Assembly: GCF_900099765.1 (NCBI RefSeq)
Contig: NZ_FNDX01000011.1
Span: 62,001-126,000, forward strand
Origin: Paenibacillus typhae
GTDB taxonomy: Bacteria > Bacillota > Bacilli > Paenibacillales > Paenibacillaceae
Length of the DNA: 64,000 nt
Reading direction: 5' to 3'
The translations under genes were made by a program, and so were the position numbers. Each line of letters begins with the position of its first letter. The stretch's first letter is position 1. Positions 8,355-19,100 of the stretch are shown piece after piece. Under the pieces are notes generated by a model. That model was not told the DNA's origin, did not search any database, and saw only the letters and a program-made list of their open reading frames with translations.

Positions 8355-9269
8355 TTATTCAGTATTTTCAAATGCTACCGTAAGTCGCGGCAAAGGGATG
8401 CCTGCCTTTTGTGCCTCTCTCACAACTTCAAGTACCGCAAAACCTGCTTTACTATTGTTGTATTCCACAAAGAGCCGCGGTAAGCTGCCTGTTGCATAAA
8501 TAACCTTTTTAAAAAGTATACCGAGAAGTACCGGCGGAATTTTAGTCAGCAGGAGAGAAATGGCACCTGGCTTTGCCCCTCTTGCTTTAAGTACAGGGAT
8601 GATTTCTCTCATGTTCTTACCAACATTTACGAATGAGTCCCTGTCATTCATGAGTGCTGGAAAACTTCCGCATCTCAACACCTCGGTCTCCATAGCTGCA
8701 TTCATGGCAAAGTGATTCCATAGCCAGTTTTCCATATCCGTTACCCAACTAATTTTAAAATGGGCACTTTCAAAACATTCTTTGACCTTGTTGTTAATAT
8801 GTTCAGTGCCTGCCCTTGGCTTTTCCAGAAATATCATTTTCAAAAAGCCGCCTCTGAGCCTATTATCCGCGATGCCGCCGCCTCCTGCCGGGAACCCAAA
8901 GACAACATTGTTCACAGGCAATGGTGAGATTGATGATTTCAAATCTTGCCAAACGTTATTGAATATTAGAACAGGGGTGGTTCCAGCAACAGTTGATAGT
9001 ATTTGTGCTGCCCCTGGAAGCTGTTCCGTGTTGACACTCACTATAATAAGGTCGTAATTCGGGCTAAGCTCCTCATGCAGCTTGACGTTCCAGGTTTCCT
9101 TAATGAACTTTTTCCCTCTTCGTGCGTCCCACATTTCAAGCTCTATGTTGCTTCCAAAGGTTTCTTTTCTCCCTTTTCTGACGTAAAACTCAACGGTATG
9201 CCCTGCCTGTTCAAAGGCCCAAGCATATTGGGTCGATATTACACCTCTGCCGAAAAATAAAATTCTCAT
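8355..9269 (-). CDS. Ketopantoate reductase-like (ApbA/PanE family) oxidoreductase
   Basis: The protein begins MRILFFGRGVISTQYAWAFE, a Rossmann nucleotide-binding start of the ApbA/PanE type with an altered glycine motif (GRGVIS instead of GxGxxG). Later it has the ADNRLRGGFLKM and NWLWNHFAMNAA segments of this family. The start at 9269 follows GGGAGG; an upstream in-frame ATG adds nine residues without a ribosome site. Length is 304 residues, normal for the family. True PanE makes pantoate for coenzyme A, but many paralogues next to TetR regulators have unknown substrates, and this one sits divergent from a TetR gene. I would call it an NAD(P)-dependent reductase of unknown substrate. Confidence 0.75.
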   Translation of the reverse strand: MRILFFGRGVISTQYAWAFEQAGHTVEFYVRKGRKETFGSNIELEMWDARRGKKFIKETWNVKLHEELSPNYDLIIVSVNTEQLPGAAQILSTVAGTTPVLIFNNVWQDLKSSISPLPVNNVVFGFPAGGGGIADNRLRGGFLKMIFLEKPRAGTEHINNKVKECFESAHFKISWVTDMENWLWNHFAMNAAMETEVLRCGSFPALMNDRDSFVNVGKNMREIIPVLKARGAKPGAISLLLTKIPPVLLGILFKKVIYATGSLPRLFVEYNNSKAGFAVLEVVREAQKAGIPLPRLTVAFENTE

Positions 9270-9312
9270 ATTAGCCTCCCAAAAATAGATGTTCATATTT
9301 GTCGATGATCAA

Positions 9313-9324
9313 ACAACGCGTTGT
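9313..9324. promoter_or_regulatory. 12-bp perfect palindrome, candidate TetR operator
   Basis: ACAACGCGTTGT is a perfect palindrome in the 149-bp divergent intergenic region between the reductase and the tetR gene. A second inverted repeat CAGAT / ATCTG lies at about 9367-9383. Such elements in a divergent tetR promoter region are likely operators, but no binding evidence exists. Confidence 0.45.
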
Positions 9325-9418
9325 ATGATAATATTGTATGTATTCACTATCCGGTCATCAACCATCAGATTTTTAGTATCTGTCGGATAATCGATTGAAC
9401 AGAAAATGGAGGCCCGTC

Positions 9419-9988
9419 ATGAAAAAGCAACCTGAAATTACGGAAAAAACAAGGCAAACATTTAAAAATGTTTTCTGTGATTTATATAGCCAAAAACCAA
9501 TTGAAAAAATATCTATTCAAGAGATTGCTAACAAGTCAGGATATAACCGCAGTACATTTTACCAATACTTCACAGATATCTATGAGCTGTTGGACTATGT
9601 TGAAGAGGGTGTTATGAAATCCATTTACGAGGAAATGGCAAGCAGGGAACTTTCTACGCATTCGTTCCAAGATGCACTTCAATGCCTGGAAAATGCAGAA
9701 GAAATTTCAGTCTTTAAAGCCCTCTTGGGTGACTATGGTGCTATTCATTTTGTTGAACGCCTGAAAAGAGAAATTCCCTTTGAAAAATTGATTGCAGACC
9801 TCCCAACAAATGATACCTTAGCGCCGTACCTGATTGAGTTTTACATATCAACATTACTTTCTTTGTTTCGCCTTTGGATACGCAATGACAAAGATTTATC
9901 GTCGGAAGAATTGGTCAAGCTGATCGATAGCCTATTTGCAAATGGGATCAAATCGTATTATAGCTTTGGCGCAGTCAAAGAAGGGTAA
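9419..9988 (+). CDS. TetR/AcrR family transcriptional regulator
   Basis: This 189-residue regulator has the N-terminal TetR helix-turn-helix: KTRQTFKNVFCDLYSQKPIEKISIQ followed by the recognition segment GYNRSTFYQYF and DIYELLDYVE. The start at 9419 follows GGAGG; an upstream in-frame start lacks a good site. The C-terminal ligand domain resembles the TetR_C group common in Firmicutes. It is divergent from the ApbA-like reductase and probably represses it and itself through the palindrome at 9313-9324. An AraC regulator follows 34 bases later on the same strand and may be cotranscribed. Confidence 0.85.
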   Translation: MKKQPEITEKTRQTFKNVFCDLYSQKPIEKISIQEIANKSGYNRSTFYQYFTDIYELLDYVEEGVMKSIYEEMASRELSTHSFQDALQCLENAEEISVFKALLGDYGAIHFVERLKREIPFEKLIADLPTNDTLAPYLIEFYISTLLSLFRLWIRNDKDLSSEELVKLIDSLFANGIKSYYSFGAVKEG

Positions 9989-10022
9989 ACACGGATCAAA
10001 ATGGATTTTTTGAGAGGATCTT

Positions 10023-10958
10023 ATGACAAATAAATTAAATACTTTGCAAAAAGAGCTTGCAGCGCTCGTTGATCGTCATGCTAACAGAGAAGGGACTCTG
10101 TATACCGAAATTTCTAATCTTGCATTTTCCAGACATTCGATTCCTTATGGCTTCAACAGAACAGAGCCGCCATACAGGATCGACAAGCCTTCGATTTATA
10201 TTATCGTTCAAGGAGTAAAGGATGTCCTATTTGGTGGAGAGCGCTTTAGATATGGTCCTCCGAATTACCTTGTTGCCTCAATGGATTTACCGATCATCGC
10301 AGAGGTACTTGAAGCTTCCTCTGAAGTCCCCAATTTGTCCTGTAAAATTGAGTTCACACGTAGCGATATTTTAGAGCTGTTAAGCAATGACACGCTAACG
10401 GGAAGCCACAGGGGGAAGTCAAGCCGCAGCTTGAACGTGGCGGAATTAGATGTATCTGTGCTGGATGCTGTCGTGAGACTGATTGGTCTGCTGGATAAGC
10501 CGATGGACATCCCGGTGCTTGCCCCGTTGTTTACAAAAGAAATTTTATACAGAGTGCTGCACGGCGAGCATGGTAGCTCGCTTAGACAAATTGTGACGGA
10601 GGGTACTCCTGCTATTCATATACAAAACGCAATTCAACACCTTCTGAATCATTTTCAAGAGTCTTTTCAAGTTGAAGACCTGGCAGATATCGCTAAGATG
10701 AGTGTCCCGTCGTTTCACCGGCATTTTAAGCAAATTACCGCGATGAGTCCGATTCAGTTTCAGAAGCAGCTGAGGCTTCAAGAGGCCAGGCAGCTTATAA
10801 AAATGGAGGAGTCAATGAATGTTGCAGATATAGCATTCCGGGTTGGTTACGAAAGTCCGACGCAATTCATCCGTGAATATTCGCGGATGTTTGGTATTTC
10901 TCCCAAAAAAGATAGACATCGCCTTAATAAGGCGGATGCGCAAGAAATAGATATATAA
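10023..10958 (+). CDS. AraC family regulator with AraC_N domain
   Basis: This 311-residue regulator has an N-terminal sensor region of the AraC_N type (RHSIPYGFNRTEPPYRIDKPSIYIIVQG) and a C-terminal pair of helix-turn-helices (VEDLADIAKMSVPSFHRHFK, then MNVADIAFRVGYESPTQFIREYSRMFG). Members of this subgroup usually sit beside an aldo/keto reductase or short-chain dehydrogenase and control it. Here an aldo/keto reductase follows 112 bases downstream on the same strand. The start at 10023 follows GAGAGGATC. It may be in one transcript with the tetR gene. Confidence 0.85.
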   Translation: MTNKLNTLQKELAALVDRHANREGTLYTEISNLAFSRHSIPYGFNRTEPPYRIDKPSIYIIVQGVKDVLFGGERFRYGPPNYLVASMDLPIIAEVLEASSEVPNLSCKIEFTRSDILELLSNDTLTGSHRGKSSRSLNVAELDVSVLDAVVRLIGLLDKPMDIPVLAPLFTKEILYRVLHGEHGSSLRQIVTEGTPAIHIQNAIQHLLNHFQESFQVEDLADIAKMSVPSFHRHFKQITAMSPIQFQKQLRLQEARQLIKMEESMNVADIAFRVGYESPTQFIREYSRMFGISPKKDRHRLNKADAQEIDI

Positions 10959-11070
10959 ATTTCAATAGGTGATAGGATTAGGCAGTTTTTTGATTTGATT
11001 GTGTTACCGGCTGCTGCAGCATTGAATTTACAATTGGGATAGTAATTAAAACGATCTCTGGAGGTAAATT

Positions 11071-12125
11071 ATGCGAAATATTAAGCTTGGTAAATCCGGT
11101 CTTGAAGTTTCACCCATCTGCATCGGCTGCATGGGCTTCGGAGACCCGGCAATTGGCTACCCTACCTGGTCAATCCGGGAGGAAGAGAGCCGCTCTGTAA
11201 TTAAATATGCAATCGAGGCCGGAATCAACTTCTTTGATACCGCCAATATGTATTCTCAAGGGACTAGCGAGGAAATCATCGGCAGGGCGCTCAAGGATTT
11301 CGCTAAACGCGAAAATATCGTCATAGCTACAAAACTCGGCGCTCCAATGCGCTCTGGACCTAACTCGTTCGGTCTTTCGCGGAAGTCGATTATGACTGAA
11401 ATTGATTATAGCTTGCGTCGCCTGGGAACGGATTACATTGATCTTTACCAAATTCATCGCGCTGATCCCTTTACTCCATGGGAAGAGACACTGGAAGCCC
11501 TTCATGATCTAGTGAAAATGGGCAAAGTGCGCTATTTAGGGGCTTCAACTATGAGGACTTGGCAGTTCGCTAAAGCTCTTCACATTCAGAAAGCGAATGG
11601 TTGGACACGCTTTATATCTATGCAACACAATTATAATTTGGTTGCCCGTGAGGAAGAAAACGAAATGCTTCCACTCTGCGCCGACGAGGGGATTCAGACC
11701 ATTGTCTACAGCCCACTTGCGCGCGGGCTCCTGGCTCGCCCTTGGGGGGCAAACACGGTGCGAACGGAGGCCGAATCCGGAGCTGCCAAATTTTTTGAGG
11801 CAACTGCGGCAGCGATCAGAATATTGTGGAAGCGGTTGGTAAAGTTGCAGAGGACCATGGGGTCAGCCGTGCGGAAATCTCTCTTGCCTGGTTGTATCGT
11901 AATCCGGTTGTGGCTGCACCCATTGTGGGAGCGACCAAAACCAGCCACATTGATGCTGCAATTAAAGCGCTTGAGATCAAGCTAACAGACATAGAAGTTG
12001 ACCGGTTGGAGGAAGCCTACACCCCTCGTTTTGATGTGAATGTTAAAAACTCCGATCCGGAAGCGATTGTCAAAATGGCAGCAACCGTTGGAAACAACAT
12101 TGCTGTCCCAATTGCTTCTAAGTGA
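11071..12125 (+). pseudogene. Aldo/keto reductase interrupted by a frameshift
   Basis: The first 245 codons encode a typical aldo/keto reductase: GxxEVSPICIGCMGFG start, DTANMYSQGTSE with catalytic Asp and Tyr, ATKLGAP with the Lys, and YQIHRAD with the His. Near 11800-11815 the frame changes: the remaining family sequence IVEAVGKVAEDHGVSRAEISLAWL through VAAPIVGATK continues in another frame to the stop at 12125, while the original frame runs into nonsense to 11985. One base gained or lost explains it. The joined product would be about 350 residues, normal for the family. It follows a good site (GGAGG at 11059). Either a true inactivating mutation or an assembly error. Confidence 0.85.
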
Positions 12126-12135
12126 TTTGAAAGGA

Positions 12136-13347
12136 CTATGGGTTATCTACAGGTAGCTCAACAGTGAACACAATTTCGTTATCGTCAATGATCTGAGCGT
12201 AAATTCGCCCCTTATAGCGCTGCACTATGGAATGGGCAATGGATAGGCCCAGGCCACTGCCGTCACTTGCCGTATTCACCTGATAGAATCGTTCGAAGAG
12301 AAAAGGCAGATGAGCTTCAGTTATGCCTTCTGTGGTGTTCGAGATGCTTAAGGTATTGGAATAGTGACCGGCTTTAAGCATAACGGTGATTTCACCGTTG
12401 TGCGGAGTATACTTGGCGGCATTATCCAGCAAAAGATCGATTAGCTGGGAGATGTCGCTTTTATCAGCGGTCACATAGATGTGCTGATCAATATCCGGAG
12501 TTACCGTAATGTTACTGCTGAAGAACCGTTCTTCCATATACAGCAGTGAAGCTTCAAGCAGCTTGCTTAGCTGTACTTCCTGTAAGTTCAATTGAACGTC
12601 TAGCGACTCCATTCTCGCGATGGTCAACAGATCATTCACTATCGACGACATTTTATTCAGCTGTGAATGGATATAACCGATCCACTTGGACTGGTTCTTT
12701 ATAGTCTCCTGTTCATGCATGGAGATGACAGCCAGATTCGTCGATATAACGGCAATGGGCGTCTTCAGATTATGGGAAATATCTGAGATGAATTTTTGCT
12801 CTCGTTCGAACATCTCCTCAATCGGACGGATCGACCTTTGCGAGATATAAAAGCTCACACCTAACAGAATGATAGAACTGAGGCCGCTAATAGTGATCAG
12901 GATGAGCAGGAGCGAATGCAGGCTTTTTTCGGCATAGGTAATGTCAGTGAAGAGTATTCTGAGCTTATGTTCCTCCGGCGGCATCCGGTGTTTAACAAAC
13001 ATGAAGGAATGAGAGTCTACAGTTATTGCTGCGGACTCTCTCTGCAATTTGACCGCTTTTGCCAATACTCTGTCGATCATCTGTTGCCCCAAGGCGCTGT
13101 CGACGATCAGCCAGTCCACTGCACTTGGATTGGTTTCATCAACAATTGCGGCAATCGCGACAGGGTGTTGCGGGTCCTTCTTCAGAAACTCAATCTCAGC
13201 CGACATGGAGATCGTCAGCTTGAAGTTAGCAGTCTTGTAGGCCTGCATCCGCGCACTGATATAAATCAGAAAGATAATGCAGATAAATACAAAGAACATC
13301 AGCAGGAAGTTAATCAGGATATACTTGTTTCTTAATTGTCTAATCAT
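12136..13347 (-). CDS. Sensor histidine kinase, HAMP-less two-TM type
   Basis: This 403-residue membrane kinase has a first transmembrane helix at about 9-31, an extracellular sensor segment of about 110 residues, and a second helix at about 145-168. The cytosolic part has the HisKA H-box FISDISHNLKTPIAVIS with its phosphorylated His, and a HATPase_c domain with DLLLDNAAKYTPHNG (N box) and GSGLGLSIAHSIVQRYKG (G2 box). It overlaps its response regulator by 8 bp, so the two form one translationally coupled operon. It is convergent with the broken aldo/keto reductase, 10 bp apart. The signal sensed is unknown. Confidence 0.9.
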   Translation of the reverse strand: MIRQLRNKYILINFLLMFFVFICIIFLIYISARMQAYKTANFKLTISMSAEIEFLKKDPQHPVAIAAIVDETNPSAVDWLIVDSALGQQMIDRVLAKAVKLQRESAAITVDSHSFMFVKHRMPPEEHKLRILFTDITYAEKSLHSLLLILITISGLSSIILLGVSFYISQRSIRPIEEMFEREQKFISDISHNLKTPIAVISTNLAVISMHEQETIKNQSKWIGYIHSQLNKMSSIVNDLLTIARMESLDVQLNLQEVQLSKLLEASLLYMEERFFSSNITVTPDIDQHIYVTADKSDISQLIDLLLDNAAKYTPHNGEITVMLKAGHYSNTLSISNTTEGITEAHLPFLFERFYQVNTASDGSGLGLSIAHSIVQRYKGRIYAQIIDDNEIVFTVELPVDNP

Positions 13348-14020
13348 GACTCTGCTCCAGTTTATACCCTCTGCCCCTAAGGGTAGTAATCACCACATCC
13401 GGCGACAGATAGGCCAGCTTCTTCCGCAGAAACGATATATAAACCTCGATATTGTTGTACTCCGTATTGGACTCCAGACTCCACACCCTGCTGACTAACC
13501 GCTCCTTCCCAATTAGCCGCTCCGGGTTCAGCATGAAGTAATACATGATTTCGAATTCTTTTCGGGACAATTTTACACTTTCATGGCGGCATTCCATCCG
13601 GTAATTCGTAAGATCCAGGCTAATATCAGAGTAGTAGAGCTTCTTCTCAATCAATGTGTGTGATTTCCGGCGGATCAGCGCCCTGACTCTGGCCAGAAGC
13701 TCTCCGGGATCGAAGGGCTTTGCAAGATAATCATCTGCACCATGGTCGAGTCCGGCGATTATGTCTCTGGGCTCCTCTTTTGCTGTAAGCAGCAGGATTG
13801 GTGTGCTAATGTTTCTTTGCCTTGCTCTGGTCATCACGTCTAATCCGTTCATGAATGGAAGCGATATGTCCAGAATAATAACGTCGTATATGTTCGTTAG
13901 TACAAGGTGCAGACCATTTACACCATCATGGGCAGCGTCTACGTTGTATTTTGAGTGCATTAGAAGCTGCACCAGTGATTCGCATAATTGAATCTCGTCT
14001 TCAATCAGCAAGATTTTCAT
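13340..14020 (-). CDS. OmpR/PhoB family response regulator
   Basis: The product has 226 residues from the ATG at 14020, which follows AAGGAGAG; an in-frame upstream start at 14077 adds 19 residues without support. The receiver domain shows MKILLIEDE, the phosphorylation Asp in DVIILDISLPFMNG and the conserved Lys in DYLAKPF. The C-terminal winged helix is of the OmpR type, ending TTLRGRGYKLE. It is the partner of the overlapping kinase at 12136. The gene faces away from a YesN-type regulator across a 203-bp gap that must carry both promoters. Targets are unknown. Confidence 0.92.
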   Translation of the reverse strand: MKILLIEDEIQLCESLVQLLMHSKYNVDAAHDGVNGLHLVLTNIYDVIILDISLPFMNGLDVMTRARQRNISTPILLLTAKEEPRDIIAGLDHGADDYLAKPFDPGELLARVRALIRRKSHTLIEKKLYYSDISLDLTNYRMECRHESVKLSRKEFEIMYYFMLNPERLIGKERLVSRVWSLESNTEYNNIEVYISFLRKKLAYLSPDVVITTLRGRGYKLEQSHD

Positions 14021-14223
14021 AGATGACTCTCCTTGGATGATGTCTTGAAAGCGCTTTGTCGAAATTTTATCATCCAACTCCTGAAAAGACTATAGAATAT
14101 CCTGCGGTATAGCTGTAATTTCAAATCTATATAGTTAATTATTAATATTTAAAGGTTTTTTCAAGGTTAGATCCCTATAATTTAAAATGTAAGCGGATTC
14201 AAGATGGCTATGGAGGGACTGCT

Positions 14224-15900
14224 ATGTACAATTTGTTACTGGTTGATGATGAACCGGATGTGCGGCAGAGATTGATGAACGGCATGAATTGGAGTGATCA
14301 AGGATTCAATGTTGTCGATACTGCCGAGAATGGACTGGAGGCCATAGAACGGATTGAGCGGTACCGGCCGGAACTGGTAATTACAGACATCAGCATGCCT
14401 TTTATGAACGGGCTTGAGCTGTCCGACTGGATAAGGGTTGAGTATCCAGCAACTCGAATTGTGCTCCTGACGGGCTATGATGAATTTGAATTTGCGAAGC
14501 GGGCCATCAAGCTAGACGTAGATGAGTTTATTTTAAAGCCATTCAGTATGGAGGAAATCGTACAGGCTCTTGTCAGAGTGAAACAGCGGATTGAGGCCGA
14601 GGAAAGACGGTTTGAAGATGTTAAGATGCTGCGTGAGCATTACCGCACCAGTCTGCCTGTCCTCCGCGAGACCTTCCTGGCTTCACTGCTTTCCCGGAAG
14701 ATGTCCCATAGTCAAATAGTCGAGCAAGCGAGAACCTATGAAGTTGCTCTAGATGGGACAGGTTATGCCGTGTCGGTAATTAATCTCCAGCACTATGATG
14801 AGCAGCTTAAAGAAGGTAATAACCACGGTTTAAACAGTCAGAGCAGCTCTTTGCAGATATCCGGTGATTTGAATCTCCAGTTATTTGCAATCTTGAATAT
14901 TGCGGGCGAACTATGGAGTAAACGGAAAATGGGTCGTGTGTTTCTGCACCAGGATCATATCGTGTTACTCTCAATATCACGGACTTCGGATCAGAGCAAC
15001 AGTATCCTAAGGCATACCATTACACTTCTTCAGGAACTTCTGCTGCAGATAGATCGGCTACTGAAACTGAAGGTCACCATAGGCCTCGGCGATCCGATCT
15101 CCAGGCTTGATGAATTAAGAGAGGCCTATGACGGGGCGATGCAGGCCATCGAGTACAGGCTGCTAGAGGAGAGCAACCGGATTATTTATATCGGAGATGT
15201 AGAGATGCGGGCGTATAACCGCCTCCGATTCAATAAAATGAAAGAACAGGAGCTTGTGAGGTGCTTGAAACTGGGAGCAGTTGCTAAAGTGAAAGAGGTT
15301 GTCTATGAGCTGTTTAATGAACTGATTGAAGCGGAGGTCCCGTACAGAGACTATAAGATGTACATTGTTGAGATTCTGACCTCAGTATTAAAGGCTGCCA
15401 GAGAAACGGATGCCTATCTAGAGGATATACACGGAGCACTGGGCAACGTATTTCTGGAGATCGAGGCACAGGAGACCTTATCCGCTGCAAGGGACTGGTT
15501 GACTGCCATTTGTACGAATTTAACCGAGACCGTTATGTTAAACCGCAAGCAGTCGTTTGGCCAGTTTGTTCAGCAGGCGATGGAGTATGTCCATACCCAT
15601 TTTGCCGACCGTGAGCTTTCGATCAATCAGGTGTGCAATTATCTCCATATCAGCGTAGGGTATTTCAGCAGCATCTTCAAGAAAGAAACCACGGTCACGT
15701 TTGTCACCTATCTAATTAATATACGTATGGAGGCTGCTAAGGAGCTGCTAAGCACGACTGATTTAAAGGCTTTTGAAATTGCCGAACGCGTCGCCTTTGC
15801 CGATCCCAACTATTTCAGCTTCACCTTCAAAAAACATATAGGCATCTCCCCAAAGGAGTACCGTAACCGCATCGCCAAAGAGTGGTCTACTGGTACATAG
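14224..15900 (+). CDS. YesN-type response regulator (receiver plus AraC helix-turn-helix)
   Basis: This 558-residue regulator has an N-terminal receiver (LLLVDDEPDVRQRL, phosphorylation Asp in LVITDISMPFMNG, Lys in FILKPFSM) and a C-terminal AraC-type DNA-binding domain (INQVCNYLHISVGYFSSIFKK, then AFEIAERVAFADPNYFSFTFKK). A middle region of about 300 residues is variable, as usual. YesN proteins normally pair with a YesM kinase next door; none is adjacent here, so it is an orphan in this window. The next gene is a large secreted GH3 enzyme on the same strand 257 bases on, a plausible target. It ends before a clear terminator at 15942. Confidence 0.9.
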   Translation: MYNLLLVDDEPDVRQRLMNGMNWSDQGFNVVDTAENGLEAIERIERYRPELVITDISMPFMNGLELSDWIRVEYPATRIVLLTGYDEFEFAKRAIKLDVDEFILKPFSMEEIVQALVRVKQRIEAEERRFEDVKMLREHYRTSLPVLRETFLASLLSRKMSHSQIVEQARTYEVALDGTGYAVSVINLQHYDEQLKEGNNHGLNSQSSSLQISGDLNLQLFAILNIAGELWSKRKMGRVFLHQDHIVLLSISRTSDQSNSILRHTITLLQELLLQIDRLLKLKVTIGLGDPISRLDELREAYDGAMQAIEYRLLEESNRIIYIGDVEMRAYNRLRFNKMKEQELVRCLKLGAVAKVKEVVYELFNELIEAEVPYRDYKMYIVEILTSVLKAARETDAYLEDIHGALGNVFLEIEAQETLSAARDWLTAICTNLTETVMLNRKQSFGQFVQQAMEYVHTHFADRELSINQVCNYLHISVGYFSSIFKKETTVTFVTYLINIRMEAAKELLSTTDLKAFEIAERVAFADPNYFSFTFKKHIGISPKEYRNRIAKEWSTGT

Positions 15901-15941
15901 CAGCATCTGCAGCCATTGTTAATGGGTTGGGAGTTCAAGTT

Positions 15942-15968
15942 AATCGGGATTAACTCCCGATTTTTTTT
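15942..15968 (+). terminator. Terminator after the YesN regulator
   Basis: Stem AATCGGG / CCCGATT with a 7-base loop is followed by eight T. It separates the regulator from the GH3 gene, which therefore should have its own promoter between 15970 and 16140; a smaller CCCGCT / AGCGGG hairpin at 15994-16017 lies in that leader. Confidence 0.85.
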
Positions 15969-16157
15969 ATATCAAAAAGTATAAACTTCAAAGCCCGCTA
16001 AAGAAGGATTCAGCGGGATCTCCGATAGGAGTTTTATTAGGCATGCCAATACATGAGAATATCGAAGGTAACACCTTATGATTTTGTATTCTGCTCAGAT
16101 GAGGATTGATTGATAATTGCTAATGACAACGCATTCATAGTTATAAGGAGGTTCAAG

Positions 16158-19100
16158 ATGAAGAGAAAAAGAATAAAGAAAGCTCTGGCAGGAACGATGG
16201 TTATGGCGATGGTTGTCTCCGGTTCTGTAACAGGGTCGGGGGCGGCGCTTGCGGCGGAAACATCGCCGGTCTTCCCGCAAGTGTATACATCGAATTATAT
16301 CGATGCAGGGCTGCAGGAGACAGAGGCATCGATTCAAGCGAAGGTCGAAGCTCTCATTAAGACGATGACTCAGGAGGAGAAATTTTCTTTTCTGGGCGGT
16401 AACGGAACAGGGACAGAAGGGAATGCCGGTTATCTGAAGGGTGTCCCAAGACTCGGCGTTCCTGAATCCAAAATGTATGATGGCCCGGCAGGCGTTCTGT
16501 ATACGCAGGATACGACCAACCCGCCGATTGAGCAAATGGTTGCAGCGACCTGGGACAAAGAAAGTGCGTACGACTACGGTAAAATTCACGGATCGGAAAA
16601 TAGGGCGCTCGGCGGAAATATACAGTTAGGCTCCCAGTTCGATATTACGCGTGCCCCTCAGTTCGGTCGCGCGAAGGATCAGTTCGGCGAAGACCCATAC
16701 CTTTTATCAGATATGGCGGCAGAGGATACCAAGGGGATTCAGGATCAGGGCGTTATAGCCGTAGGCAAACATTTCGCCGCTTTTTCCCAGGCAGCCACAC
16801 CAGCAACATCGACGAATATCGAAGTCTCTGAGCAGGCGCTGCATGAGATTCATCTGCCGGGCTTTGAAGCGGCTGTGACCAAGGGGGGGCTCCTGGGAAT
16901 GATGTCCTCGTACAATCTGGTCAACGGTACCTTCGCCTCATCGAATACTTATCTGCAGCTTGATGTCCTGCGGGACATGTGGCAATACAAAGGGTTCACT
17001 GTCACCGACTGGGGAGGCAACGACGGCTTTACGCTGAATAAAGGCACGGATATTGAAATGCCATCATTATCCGCCAATAAGCAGAGCAAAGCAGAGGCCT
17101 TGATAGCAGACGGAACACTGACACAGAACGATATAGATGATGCGGTAAGACATGTTCTGACGGCTCTGGGCCAGGCTGGTTACCTGAACCTTGTAGAAAT
17201 CGATGGTCAGGGATATGCCAAGGAGCAAACCGGACGTACCGAAGCGATTGATCTGGCAGCAGATTTGAATAAACTCGCCACCGCGCGTCAGACGAATTCA
17301 GAGATTTCACAGCAAATTGCTGAAAAAGGAGCAGTTCTCCTGAAAAATGAGGACGGGGCGCTCCCGCTGAAGAAAGAGAATACCACCGCCGTAATCGGGC
17401 TTAACGGGATGCACTTAATCTCCGGTGTTGATGGGGAACGGTCGTACGGCACTATAAGCGAGATGGTGAGCCCGTATGAAGCACTGACCGAAATATTGGG
17501 TGAGGAGCAGGTTGAAGGGCAGGTGGCCCTTGACCTTGTAGGGGAAGCCATTCCCGCAGAGAATCTGTATACCAATCCACATGAGGGTAGTAATGGGGTA
17601 ACACGTTCCTACGGAACCGGTGCCAGTGAAGGAACCAGCGAGGATCAGCAGGGGCAGATTAAAACAGCAGGGTCCATTGCCGAGAAAAAAATGGGCGACC
17701 ATCCCATTGGAACCTTCGCAACGGTTGACAACGATATTAACTTTACTACGGGTACTATCAACGGCAAGCCTAATAAAACGTATAAAAATTCCGCTGATGG
17801 TACCGCCTTCACTAAAGAGAGCGGTGCGGCATATACCTGGACTACTTATATCAAAGCTCCGGAGACCGGGCAATATTCGATCAAGCTTGAAGGAATCGGC
17901 GGACAAATCGCCGCTACTGTCCAAACTTCGACTTATGATCCGAATGCCAGTGACGCAGATGTGAAATCGGTAAGCCTGGGCATTGCCTCCATTAATCAGG
18001 GGACACAGTGGCCAAGCGACAGTATCATTCCCACAGAGACTGGAAAAAGCATTAGTTCTGCATCGGTTACCTTTGAAGCGGGCAAGTACTACAAGGTCAT
18101 CGTTGCCGGAATTGCCTCGCTTGCAGAAAAGGACCTGCAGGTCCGTCTAGCCTGGATTACACCGAGTCAGGCACAAGCCAACTATGACAATGCTATAGAA
18201 GCGGCGAGAAACAACGATACTTCTGTAGTGTTTGCCTACCGTAAAACCACAGATACCGCAAGTACCCTTGCTGCGACTACAAACCGGCTGCCGGATGAGC
18301 AGGAGAAGTTAATTCTCGATGTAGCTGAAGCTGCCCACGAAGCCGGCCACAAAGTTGTAGTTGTTCTGAATAACTCCACAGCCGTCACCATGGAGAAATG
18401 GATCGATAAAGTTGACGGTCTGCTGGAAATGTATTTCCCGGGTCAGCGCGGCGGTGTTGCGACAGCAAGACTGCTGACAGGAGAAGTGAATCCAAGCGGC
18501 AAACTGGCATTTACTATACCTAAAAAGGATACAGACACGCTGATCACGTACTCTCAGGAATATTTCGACATGCAAAAAATCGAAGAGGATTCCGGAAAAG
18601 AAATTGACTACACCCAGTGGATTCCTATGCTTGGAAATACAGTGGAGGAAGTTAAGGCAAGGCAACAGGCGATGGGCATGAAGCCTGGAATAATAAATAC
18701 TTCAATCTATTATGAAGGAATCATGACGGGTTACCGCTGGTATGATGCTTATGATGTTGAACCGCAATATGATTTTGGTTACGGGTTGTCTTATACCAGC
18801 TTTGAATATTCTGACTTGAGTGTAACGCCTAGCACTACTAACGGTGAGAAAGCCGGTTACAATGTTACATTTACGGTAACGAATACCGGAGATGTAGCAG
18901 GAACGGAAATTGCCCAGTTGTATCTTGGCGCCGCGGATCAAGCGGCTTTGGGCGAAGGCATCCAGACACCGGAATATCAGTTGGCCGGCTATGAGCGAGT
19001 GGAGAATCTCGGGGTTAATCAGAGTAAACGGGTAACCCTGCATGTAAATGAACGCTCACTGTCTTACTGGAATTCCAATCAGGAAGAAGTGACTGACAAT

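Noticed and set aside
8253..8483. 76-residue plus-strand frame near the transposon flank
   Set aside because: It overlaps the end of the reductase gene on the other strand and lacks a ribosome site.
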